DNA of 64,000 nucleotides from Microbispora corallina (GTDB lineage Bacteria; Actinomycetota; Actinomycetes; Streptosporangiales; Streptosporangiaceae): the NCBI RefSeq assembly GCF_016863035.1, contig NZ_BOOC01000014.1:248001-312000 (forward strand). The letters run 5' to 3'. Made by a program: the position numbers and the translations under genes. Shown here piece by piece: positions 8,118 to 16,390 of this stretch; within the stretch, counting starts at the first letter, position 1, and the number at the start of each line of letters is the position of its first letter. A model generated the notes under the pieces. The model was not told the origin of the DNA and searched no databases. It worked only from the letters and a program-made list of their open reading frames with translations.

Positions 8118-9265
8118 GGCCGGTCGCCCTGTGCGCGGCCCTCACCAGCGCGTTCGTGGCGGCCGCGCCGGCGTACGCGGACCCGGCGAACGACCACTGG
8201 GCGCTCGACGCGGTCAACGCGGCCAAGGCGTGGAAGGTCAGCAGGGGCGCGAACGTGACGGTGGCGATCCTCGGGTCGGCCCACCCCGACGACGGCGTGC
8301 CCGAGCTGAGGGGGAAGGTCGAGAAGGCGCCCGACATGACGGGCGCGATGTTCGGCGACGAGGTGCGCTCCGACGGCGGGGGCACCGGGCTGGCCGCGCT
8401 GATCGCCGGAAGCGGACGTGACGGCGGCGCCTCCGGCGTCGCGCCGGACGCCCGCCTGCTGTCGGTGCCGGTGGTCGCGCCCGCCATGGAGGGCGGCTAC
8501 CTCGACCCCGAGTCCGAGACCGGGGCGCCGGAGGACAGCCCGGTCGCCCGCGGCATCCGCTACGCCGCCAACCACGGCGCCTCGGTCATCTGCGTCCCCC
8601 TGTCCAGCTACGGCGTCCAGCGGGTGGACCGCGACGCCGTGGCGTACGCGCTGTCGCGGGGGGTCGTGCTGGTCGCGGCCGTCGGGGACGACGGGCAGTC
8701 GGGCTACACAAGGCAGACCGGCACCTCCTACTGGAAGTTCCCCGCGGGCTACCCCGGGGTGGTGGGCGTCGCCGCCGTCGACCGACAGGGGAAGAAGGCG
8801 TCGACCAGCAGCGACAACATGTCCGTGCTCGTGTCCGCGCCGGGGTACGAGGTCCCGGTGACGCTGGCCGGGGGGAAGCACGGCACGATGTCGGGAACCC
8901 CGGTGGCGACCGCGCTCGTCGCCGGCGCCGCCGCACTAATAAAAGCGAAATATCCGGATTTGGCGCCGGAATTGGTGGCGAGGGCGCTCTCCTCGACGTC
9001 CCGGCCGCACCCTCCCGCCGGTTACGACGACAAAGTCGGCTTCGGCGTCGTGGACGCGGCGGCCGCCCTGGGAAAGGCCGGAGAGCTGGCCGGATACGGC
9101 CGCGCGGTCCCCGTCGAGGACGGCTTGCATTTCGGAAAGGGCAAGGTATCCGGAGCACCCGCGCGCCCGGGCCCGGATCCGGTTAGGCTCTGGATCTACG
9201 GCATCGCCGTCGCCCTCGGCCTCGGCGGGTTCGCCGCCGCCGCTGTCGCGCTCAGCCGCCGGTGA
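8111..9265 (+). CDS. Subtilase pseudoprotease (catalytic residues lost)
   Basis: About 384 residues from GTG 8111, which repeats the GTGCTGA overlap of the first pair. It has a signal peptide (LCAALTSAFVAAAPAYA) and a C-terminal transmembrane helix. The subtilase fold is clear: VTVAILGS, GLAALIAGSG, VLVAAVGDDG and ATALVAGAAALIKAKYP align with the active protease at 5958. Every catalytic position has changed: Asp to Gly55, His to Gly90, oxyanion Asn to Asp193, and nucleophile Ser to Pro264. The frame is intact over its full length, so this looks like a maintained non-enzymatic protein, not simple decay. Codons 8936-8974 are unusually AT-rich for this genome. Confidence 0.85.
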   Translation: MLRPVALCAALTSAFVAAAPAYADPANDHWALDAVNAAKAWKVSRGANVTVAILGSAHPDDGVPELRGKVEKAPDMTGAMFGDEVRSDGGGTGLAALIAGSGRDGGASGVAPDARLLSVPVVAPAMEGGYLDPESETGAPEDSPVARGIRYAANHGASVICVPLSSYGVQRVDRDAVAYALSRGVVLVAAVGDDGQSGYTRQTGTSYWKFPAGYPGVVGVAAVDRQGKKASTSSDNMSVLVSAPGYEVPVTLAGGKHGTMSGTPVATALVAGAAALIKAKYPDLAPELVARALSSTSRPHPPAGYDDKVGFGVVDAAAALGKAGELAGYGRAVPVEDGLHFGKGKVSGAPARPGPDPVRLWIYGIAVALGLGGFAAAAVALSRR

Positions 9266-9366
9266 TCACATGTTGGCCGCCGTTTGGCCGCGTTTCGGAT
9301 GCGGTCTTCGGGATGTTGGCCTTTTCGGTGACAGAGCCGGGTCAAGTTTCGCTATGGTCCCGCCTC

Positions 9367-9738
9367 ATGGGGTACGAGCTGCGCGTAGAGCGTGATGCAC
9401 CGCTCGCCTACGCCGAACTCGCGAGCGTGGTTTCGGCGCAGGCCGGATTGGAGTTGCGCGGGTCGCACGAGGCCGGCGAGGTTGTCGCGCGGCACGGCGA
9501 CTCCGTGCACCACGTCGCGACCTGGTCGGGACGGCTGGTCGGCACGCCGGGGTCGGACTGGCAGGTGGCGCAGCTCGCCCGCCTGACCGACGTCATCGGC
9601 GCCCGCCTGATCGGCGAGGACGGCGAGAGCTACGGCATCCGCAACGGCGTCGTGGAGCAGATCAACGGCTCGTCCAGCTACGAGTTCGGCAAGCTCGAAG
9701 AGATCATCGAGGCCGGGCCCACCGAGTGGAGCGCCTGA
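9367..9738 (+). CDS. Conserved small protein of unknown function
   Basis: 123 residues. ATG 9367 (MGYELRVERDAPLAYAEL) is preferred over an upstream in-frame start, whose extra 35 residues look random. The protein is soluble and acidic with no motif I recognise. It overlaps the next gene by 13 bases, so it is co-expressed with the alkyltransferase-like protein. Confidence 0.65.
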   Translation: MGYELRVERDAPLAYAELASVVSAQAGLELRGSHEAGEVVARHGDSVHHVATWSGRLVGTPGSDWQVAQLARLTDVIGARLIGEDGESYGIRNGVVEQINGSSSYEFGKLEEIIEAGPTEWSA

Positions 9739-10049
9739 GAGACGGTCGCGGCGAGCCCCCGCCGTACGCGGAACGGGTCCTGGACGTCGTGGAGCGCATC
9801 CCGCCGGGGAAGGTCATGTCCTACGGCGACGTGGCCGAGTACCTGGGCGAGGGCGGCCCCCGCCAGGTCGGCCGGGTCATGGCCCTGTGGGGCGGGGCCG
9901 TGCCGTGGTGGCGGGTGATCAGAACTGATGGAACTCCCGCGCCGGGTCTCGAAGAGGAATGTTTCGCCAGGTGGCGGGAGGAGGGCACCCCCATGCGGGG
10001 CCTCCGGGCGGACATGAGGTCGGCCCGATGGGACGGGCGGACTCTGTGA
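9726..10049 (+). CDS. Alkyltransferase-like (ATL) DNA repair protein
   Basis: 107 residues, GTG start inside the end of the preceding gene. It has the MGMT C-terminal fold signature: a DNA-binding helix region (IPPGKVMSYGDVAEYLG), the Arg finger area (RQVGRVMAL), and VPWWRVIRTDG where active methyltransferases have PCHRV. Replacement of the acceptor Cys by Trp defines ATL proteins, which bind O6-alkylguanine without repairing it and pass the lesion to nucleotide excision repair. M. tuberculosis Rv3204, in the same neighbourhood, is of this type. Confidence 0.88.
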   Translation: MERLRDGRGEPPPYAERVLDVVERIPPGKVMSYGDVAEYLGEGGPRQVGRVMALWGGAVPWWRVIRTDGTPAPGLEEECFARWREEGTPMRGLRADMRSARWDGRTL

Positions 10050-10100
10050 CCGGCATTACCATTTCTAGAACACCGGTCTCCGAAGGGTGGTGCCTCCCTT

Positions 10101-12998
10101 ATGACACCCGCACCCACGAGCGACGCCGTCGCCGAGCGACTGCGGGCTGTCCAGGAGCAATATGATCGCGGCGAGCCCATCGACGCCCTCGTCGCGCTCG
10201 TCCGCGCCGAGGGACTGACCCCCGCCCAGCGGAGGGAGATCGACCGCGAGGTGCTCGTGGGGCCCCTCGGACTCCGGCTCGACGCGGCCGCCAAGCGCGG
10301 TCCCGCTCGCCGGCGTCAGGCGATCGACGTGCTCCGGCCCTACCTCGCCGAGGTCGACCCGAAGGTCAAGCGCGACCTGCCGGTGGGCCGCCGGGTCGCC
10401 TGTCACCTGATCGAGACCCGCGACCCGGGGGAGCTGGCCGACAGCGACGCCCTCACCAAGCTCGCCGCCGCGGCCGCCGAGCCGTCCCGCCGGGTGCGCA
10501 AGGGCCTGCGGTGGTACGCCGACCTGCCGGTGGAGGTCGGCGACCAGTCGCTGCTGCGGCTGCGCGCCGCCGACCTCGTCCCGGTCACCCAGATCGACGA
10601 CATCTCCTGGACCGGCAACCGGCTGCGGATCACCGGGCACGCGTACATCGCCGGGCTGTCGGTCCGCAGCGGCCGCTTCAACCGGGCCACCGTCGTGCTG
10701 CGCGGCCCGCGCTGGCTGCCGCGGGTCACGCTGAAGACGAGGCGCGTGTATCGGCCCGAGGCGACCCACGCCGCCCGCGAGCCCGGCTGCAACTACGACT
10801 GGGCCGGGTTCACCGCCGAGCTCAACCCGCTGTCGCTGCGCTGGCGGGCCGGCCTGCGGGCCGTGGCCCGCGGCGCCAAGCGCGTGCTGCGCCGCCGCCA
10901 CACCGTCCAGGACACCACGACCTGGCGGGCCGAGATCGTCATCTGGAGCCGTGCGGCCCGGGCCCGCGGCGTCCTGCGCGGCCCGGCCATCGGCCGCACC
11001 GAGCGCCCCGCCGGGCTGCGGGTGCGCCCCCGCTGGTGGGTGCGCCCCGTCTGGACGTCCGACAAGGCCCTGCAGGTGGTGCTCCAGCCCACCCGGGCCG
11101 AGCTGACCGGGGTCCGCCTCGACGGCGACACGATCGAGATCACCGGCTTCCTCCCGGGACGGCCGGTCAACCGCGGCAAGGCCCGCGTCGGCGGCCACCG
11201 CATGTCGGCCGACTTCACGCCCGTCGACGACGGCACCCGCTTCTCGCTGGCGCTCGCCGTGCAGACGGTCATGAACGCCGAGGCCCGGCGGCTGTGGGTC
11301 GAGCCCAAGGGCGACCCGGCCGCCGCGGTCATGCTGGAGGGCGCCGAGGAGACCCGGCTGCTGCTCGGTGACCGGGAGATCACCGTCCAGGGCGACCGGC
11401 GCGACCGGGTCGTCATCTCGGGCCACCGGGTGCTCCCCGTGATCACGGCCGCGGAGTGGCACGACGAGTCGCTGACGCTGGCCGGGCGCTACCCCGACCC
11501 CGACCCGGGTCCCCGTGACCTCGTGCTGCGGCACCGGGGCGGCCTCACGATCCGCGTCCCGCTCGAGCGCGACGGCGACCGCTTCACCGTCACGCTGTCG
11601 CCCGGGGCGATGCCGCGCTTCGGCTGGGCCGTCCCGCTCGCCGAGGGCACCTGGAACATCTCGGTGGCGCCCCCCGGCAAGTACGGCCCGGCGATGGTGC
11701 CGGCCCGGTTCGACCACCCCGGGCTCGACGTTCTCGACGAGGAGCCGCGCACGATCGGCGGCCGGGTGTACCGGTTCGTCGCCACCCGGTTCGACGTGCC
11801 CGTGCTGGTGGCCGCCGAGGACCGGCCGGGCGACGAGCGCAGCGCCGCCGGCCTGTGGGCGCTCAGCCGGACCTTCTACCCGGCCGAGCGCGCCCGCCCG
11901 CTTCGCGACGCCACGGTGTACGTCTCCTTCGACGGCCGGTCCTACTCCGACAACCCCCGTGCCGTCTACGAGGAGCGGCTGCGCCGCGGCGACGAGGGCG
12001 AGCACATCTGGGTCGTCAGGGACGGCGCGTTCGTGCCGCCGGGGTCGCGCGAGCTGGGGCTCGGCGACGGCGTCGTGCCCACGGTCGTCCGCGAGGGCAG
12101 CCGGGAGCACTACGAGGCCCTGGCCCGGGCCCGCTACATCGTGGCCAACCAGTTCCTGCCGCAGTGGTTCCGCACCCGTGAGGACCAGGTGTGCGTGCAG
12201 ACCTGGCACGGCACGCCCGTCAAGCACATCGGCCGCGACCAGGCCCACATGAAGCGGGAGCCCCGGCCCCCGGTCTGGCACCGCCAGGCCGTGGAGGTCC
12301 GCGGGTGGGACCTGCTCGTCTCCCAGAGCCCCTGGGCCTCCTCTGTCCTGCGGAAGGCCTTCGGCTACGAGGGCGAGATCCTGGAGTGCGGCTACCCGCG
12401 CAACGACGTGCTGGTCTCCGGCGACCGCGACGCCCTGGCCGCCGCGATCCGCCGCCGGATCGGCATCCCCGACGGCAAGCGGGTGATCCTGTACGCCCCG
12501 ACCTTCCGGGACTACGACCGCAGGAACGCCTCGGTGCGGCTCGACCTGGCCGAGGCGAAGCGCGCTCTCGGCGACGACCACGTGGTGCTGGTCCGCGGCC
12601 ACATGATGCAGGCGTTCCCGCACGTCCTCTCGCACGACGGGTTCGCCTTCGACGTCACGACATACCCGGACACGGCCGACCTGCTGGTGATCGCCGACGT
12701 GCTGGTGACCGACTACTCGTCCGTGATGTTCGACTTCGTCGCCACCGGCCGCCCGGTCGTGCTGTTCACCCCCGACCTGGCGAAGTACAGGTCGAGCCGC
12801 GGACTCTACCTGGACCTGGAGTCTCAGCGGCCGGGGCCGCGTCTGGAGACGTCGGCCGAGGTGGTGGAGGCCCTGCGCAACATCGGCCCGGTGACGGCGA
12901 AGCTCGCCGACCGCTACGCCGCCTTCACCCGCACCTACGCCCCCCACGACAACGGCAAGGCCACCGCCCGCCTCGTCGAGCACGTGTTCTCCTCCTGA
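10101..12998 (+). CDS. CDP-glycerol:glycerophosphate glycerophosphotransferase family protein
   Basis: 965 residues, ATG start. The last 400 or so residues are the glycerophosphotransferase domain of TagF/TagB type: VQTWHGTPVKHIG, YPRNDVLVS, ILYAPTFRDYD and the sugar-nucleotide-binding VLVTDYSSVMFDFVATGRPVVLF. The first 500 or so residues hold a short helical segment followed by beta-rich repeats, as in large actinobacterial members. No transmembrane segments; expected at the cytoplasmic face of the membrane, polymerising glycerol- or ribitol-phosphate type wall polymers. The gene stands alone, so the exact polymer cannot be told. A 12-bp hairpin follows. Confidence 0.85.
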   Translation: MTPAPTSDAVAERLRAVQEQYDRGEPIDALVALVRAEGLTPAQRREIDREVLVGPLGLRLDAAAKRGPARRRQAIDVLRPYLAEVDPKVKRDLPVGRRVACHLIETRDPGELADSDALTKLAAAAAEPSRRVRKGLRWYADLPVEVGDQSLLRLRAADLVPVTQIDDISWTGNRLRITGHAYIAGLSVRSGRFNRATVVLRGPRWLPRVTLKTRRVYRPEATHAAREPGCNYDWAGFTAELNPLSLRWRAGLRAVARGAKRVLRRRHTVQDTTTWRAEIVIWSRAARARGVLRGPAIGRTERPAGLRVRPRWWVRPVWTSDKALQVVLQPTRAELTGVRLDGDTIEITGFLPGRPVNRGKARVGGHRMSADFTPVDDGTRFSLALAVQTVMNAEARRLWVEPKGDPAAAVMLEGAEETRLLLGDREITVQGDRRDRVVISGHRVLPVITAAEWHDESLTLAGRYPDPDPGPRDLVLRHRGGLTIRVPLERDGDRFTVTLSPGAMPRFGWAVPLAEGTWNISVAPPGKYGPAMVPARFDHPGLDVLDEEPRTIGGRVYRFVATRFDVPVLVAAEDRPGDERSAAGLWALSRTFYPAERARPLRDATVYVSFDGRSYSDNPRAVYEERLRRGDEGEHIWVVRDGAFVPPGSRELGLGDGVVPTVVREGSREHYEALARARYIVANQFLPQWFRTREDQVCVQTWHGTPVKHIGRDQAHMKREPRPPVWHRQAVEVRGWDLLVSQSPWASSVLRKAFGYEGEILECGYPRNDVLVSGDRDALAAAIRRRIGIPDGKRVILYAPTFRDYDRRNASVRLDLAEAKRALGDDHVVLVRGHMMQAFPHVLSHDGFAFDVTTYPDTADLLVIADVLVTDYSSVMFDFVATGRPVVLFTPDLAKYRSSRGLYLDLESQRPGPRLETSAEVVEALRNIGPVTAKLADRYAAFTRTYAPHDNGKATARLVEHVFSS

Positions 12999-13005
12999 GT
13001 CCCGT

Positions 13006-13039
13006 ACGGCACCGGCGTGATCACACGCGCCGGTGCCGT
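13006..13039 (+). terminator. Intrinsic terminator-like hairpin
   Basis: ACGGCACCGGCG (13006-13017) and CGCCGGTGCCGT (13028-13039) form a perfect 12-bp stem with a 10-base loop. It starts 8 bases after the transferase stop. No T-tract follows, which is usual for actinobacterial terminators. Confidence 0.65.
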
Positions 13040-13162
13040 CGCGTTTCCGTGACCAGACCGTGACGGCATGGACGGCGTGTCGCGGAGGTGGGGGAGACCA
13101 CATCACGCTGTACTGGTCAATCAGGCACGATCTACCCCAGTGTTCTGATGGAATGCTGAGTT

Positions 13163-16100
13163 GTGAGTGGTCAGAACTACCGGCTGGTGCGGCGCGGAGG
13201 TGTGGGACGCCGGACGGCGCCCGTGCTGGACGAGCACCAGCGGGCCGTCGTCGATCACGAGAGCGGCCCGCTGCTCGTGCTGGCCGGGCCCGGCACCGGG
13301 AAGACCACCACGATCGTCGAGACCGTGGTCGACCGGATCGAACGGCGAGGGGTGGACCCGGAGCGGGTGCTGGTCCTCACGTTCAGCCGCAAGGCCGCCG
13401 GCGAGCTGCGCGAGCGGATCACCGGCCGTCTGCGCAGGACGACCCGGACCCCACTGGCCCTCACCTTCCACAGCTACGCGTACGCCCTGCTGCGCCGGGA
13501 GGCGGTGCTGGCGGGTGAGGAGCCGCCGCGGCTGCTGAGCGGCCCGGAGCAGCTGCTGGAGATCCGCCGCCTGCTCCACGGCGAGCTGGAGGACGGCGCC
13601 CGGCACTGGCCCCCGGGGATGCGTGAGCTGCTCAAGACGCGGGGGTTCGCCGAGGAGCTGCGCGACCTCCTGTCCCGGGCGGCCGAGCGCGGCCTGGACG
13701 GCGAGGCCCTCGTGCACCTGGGCCGCGAGCACGGCCGTCCCGACTGGGAGGCCGCCGGGCTGTTCTCCTTCCGCTACCAGGACCGCTTCGACCTCGACCC
13801 GGTCCCCTCGCTCGACTACTCCGAGCTGATCCGGGAGGCGGCCGGGCTGCTGACCGACGGCGAGGTGCGGCGGCGCGAGCGGGACGCGTACGACGTGGTG
13901 CTGGTCGACGAGTACCAGGACACCGACCCCGCCCAGGAGTACCTGCTCCAGCAGCTGGCGGGCGAGGGGCGCGACCTCGTCGCCGTCGGCGACCCCGACC
14001 AGTCGATCTACGGCTTCCGCGGCGCCGACGTGCAGGGCATCCTCCGCTTCCCCGAGCGCTTCCGCACCCGCGACGGGCGGGAGGCCCCCGTCGTCGCCCT
14101 GCGCGTGTGCCGCAGGAGCGGCCCCGCCCTGCTGGAGGCGTCCCGGCGGGTGGCCTCGCGCCTGCCCGCCGTGCCGGCGCCGGCGTCCACGGGCGGGCGG
14201 GCCGCGGGCGGGCACCGCGACCTGGCGCCGCTGCCCGAGGCGGACCCGGGCGAGGTCAAGGTGCTGCTCGCGGACAGCGCGAGCCAGGAGGCCGCCGTGG
14301 TGGCCGACACGCTGCGCCGCGCCCACCTGCTCGACGGGGTGCCGTGGTCGCGGATGGCCGTGCTCGTGCGCAGCGCCGCCGTCCAGGTGCCGCTGCTGCG
14401 GCGCGCCCTGGTCACGGCCGGGGTGCCGGTGGTCGTCGCGGGCGACGAGGTCCCGCTCGTCCAGGAGCCGGGCGTGCGGCCGCTGATCACGCTCCTCAGC
14501 GTGGCCGTACGGCCGTCGTCGCTCGACGTGGCGACCGCCGAGGAGCTGCTGACCGGCCCGCTGGGCGGCACGGACATGATCGGCGTGCGCCGCCTGCGCC
14601 GCGCCCTGCGGATCGCCGAGCACGAGGCCGCCGCCGCGTCCCTCGAGGCCGGGGAGGGCGGCCAGCCCACACTGCCGTTCACCCCCCGCTCGTCGGACGA
14701 GCTCCTGGTCGCCGCGCTGCGCGACGCCCGGGAGCTGATCCCCGTCGAGCCGCACGTCGGGGCGCCCGCCGAGCGGGTCGCCCGCCTGCTCAAGGCGGCC
14801 CGGGACGCCGTACGGCGGGGCAGCGGCGCGGAGGACGTGTTGTGGGAGGTCTGGCAGGCGAGCGGCCTGGCCGAGCGGTGGAGCGAGGCGAGCCTGCACG
14901 GCGGCTCGCGGGGAGCCCAGGCCGACCGCGACCTCGACGGCGTGGTGGCCCTGTTCGACCACGCGGCCCGCTTCACCGACCGGCTCCCCAGAGCGGGGGT
15001 GGAGGTCTTCCTCGACGACCTCACCTCGCAGGAGATCGCCGGCGACTCCCTCGCCGAGACGGCCCCCGAGGGCGACGCCGTACGGATCCTCACGGCGCAC
15101 CGGTCGAAGGGCCTGGAGTGGGACGTGGTCGTGGTCGCGGGCGTCCAGGAGGGGCTGTGGCCCGACCTGCGGCTGCGCGGGTCGCTGCTCGGCACCGAGG
15201 CGCTGGTCGAGCTGGCCGCGGGGACCGCGCTCGACACCACGCAGGTCGCGGCGGCGGCGCTCGCGTCGAAGCTGCTGGCCGAGGAGCGCCGGCTGTTCTA
15301 CGTGGCCGCCACCCGGGCCCGCAGGAGGCTCGTCGTCACCGCGGTCGGCGGCGAGGACACCGACGAGCGCCCCTCCCGGTTCCTCACCGAGCTGCTGCCC
15401 GGCGGCGTCGAGGAGGCCACGGTTGACGACCGGGCGCGCTGGCTCAGCATGCCGGCCCTCGTCGCCGACCTGCGGGCGGCCGTCTGCGACGCCACCCGCC
15501 CCGAGCCGGTGCGCCGCGAGGCCGCCGCGCACCTCGCCCGGCTGGCCCAGGCGGGGGTGCAGGGGGCGAGCCCCGCGGAGTGGTACGCCACCACCCCCCT
15601 GTCCGACGACCGGCCGCTGGGGTGGCCGGACGACATCGTGCAGATCTCGCCGTCCGCGGTGGAGAACTTCACCAAGTGCGGGCTGCGCTGGGTGCTGGAG
15701 ACGGCCGTGGGCGCGGGGAGCACGAGCGTCACCCAGAGCCTCGGCACCGTCATCCACGCGATCGCCGTCCTGGCCGCCGAGGACGGCCCCGACCTGGCCA
15801 AGCGGCTCGACGACGTGTGGGAGCAGTTCGACTTCGGCGGCGTGTGGTTCAACCGCAAGCAGCGCAGGGTCGCCGAGCAGATGGTCGAGCGGTTCGTCCG
15901 GTGGCACAAGCAGAACCCCCGTGAGCTGGTGGCCCAGGAGGAGTCCTTCACGGCCGTGGTGTCCGAGGGCGTGCACATCAAGGGCCGGGTGGACCGGGTG
16001 GAGCGCGACGGCGACGGCCGGGCCGTGATCATCGACATCAAGACCGGAGGCTCCAAGCCGAAGGACGAGGAGATCGACCGGCATCCGCAGCTGGGGGTCT

Positions 16101-16390
16101 ACCAGCTCGCCACGTTGCTGGGCGCGTTCAAGCGCCACGGGCTGGTCGAGCCGGGAGGCGCGTCGCTCGTCCAGGTCGGCAAGGCGGCAGGCGTCTCCGA
16201 GGTGGCGCGTGAGCAGGCGCAGCGGGCGCTCGGCGACGACCCCGAGCCCGGCTGGGCGCAGGATCTGGTCGAGACCGTGGCCGCGGGCATGTCCGCCAAC
16301 GTGTTCGTCGCCAAGGTGAACGACGGCTGCCGCACGTGCGCGGCCAAGATCGCCTGCCCGGTGAACGACAACGGAGGACAGGTGTGCTGA
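13163..16390 (+). CDS. adnA: AdnA-like helicase-nuclease subunit
   Basis: 1075 residues, GTG start (a downstream GTG before the motor is an alternative). The N-terminal part is an SF1A UvrD-like motor with Walker A GPGTGKT (42-48), VLTFSRKAAGELRER, VDEYQDTDPAQ, VGDPDQSIYGFRG and VRILTAHRSKGLEWDVVVVAG. The C-terminal part is a RecB-like PD-(D/E)XK nuclease: IIDIKTG (D958, K960) and HPQLGVYQL. Four Cys residues (839, 1056, 1059, 1065) frame it in the AddB-type iron-sulfur pattern. AdnAB is the actinobacterial end-resection enzyme for double-strand breaks. The stop overlaps the next start as GTGCTGA, fitting a stoichiometric heterodimer. Confidence 0.92.
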   Translation: MSGQNYRLVRRGGVGRRTAPVLDEHQRAVVDHESGPLLVLAGPGTGKTTTIVETVVDRIERRGVDPERVLVLTFSRKAAGELRERITGRLRRTTRTPLALTFHSYAYALLRREAVLAGEEPPRLLSGPEQLLEIRRLLHGELEDGARHWPPGMRELLKTRGFAEELRDLLSRAAERGLDGEALVHLGREHGRPDWEAAGLFSFRYQDRFDLDPVPSLDYSELIREAAGLLTDGEVRRRERDAYDVVLVDEYQDTDPAQEYLLQQLAGEGRDLVAVGDPDQSIYGFRGADVQGILRFPERFRTRDGREAPVVALRVCRRSGPALLEASRRVASRLPAVPAPASTGGRAAGGHRDLAPLPEADPGEVKVLLADSASQEAAVVADTLRRAHLLDGVPWSRMAVLVRSAAVQVPLLRRALVTAGVPVVVAGDEVPLVQEPGVRPLITLLSVAVRPSSLDVATAEELLTGPLGGTDMIGVRRLRRALRIAEHEAAAASLEAGEGGQPTLPFTPRSSDELLVAALRDARELIPVEPHVGAPAERVARLLKAARDAVRRGSGAEDVLWEVWQASGLAERWSEASLHGGSRGAQADRDLDGVVALFDHAARFTDRLPRAGVEVFLDDLTSQEIAGDSLAETAPEGDAVRILTAHRSKGLEWDVVVVAGVQEGLWPDLRLRGSLLGTEALVELAAGTALDTTQVAAAALASKLLAEERRLFYVAATRARRRLVVTAVGGEDTDERPSRFLTELLPGGVEEATVDDRARWLSMPALVADLRAAVCDATRPEPVRREAAAHLARLAQAGVQGASPAEWYATTPLSDDRPLGWPDDIVQISPSAVENFTKCGLRWVLETAVGAGSTSVTQSLGTVIHAIAVLAAEDGPDLAKRLDDVWEQFDFGGVWFNRKQRRVAEQMVERFVRWHKQNPRELVAQEESFTAVVSEGVHIKGRVDRVERDGDGRAVIIDIKTGGSKPKDEEIDRHPQLGVYQLATLLGAFKRHGLVEPGGASLVQVGKAAGVSEVAREQAQRALGDDPEPGWAQDLVETVAAGMSANVFVAKVNDGCRTCAAKIACPVNDNGGQVC

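Noticed and set aside
5245-9265. A type VII (ESX) secretion locus
   Set aside because: Mycosin-like proteases are present, but no EccB, EccC, EccD or WXG100 gene is seen in the window.
10065-13106. Very long minus-strand open frame (about 1000 codons)
   Set aside because: It is the antisense shadow of the glycerophosphotransferase gene; the translation is Gly/Arg/Val/Asp/His-rich with no family motif.
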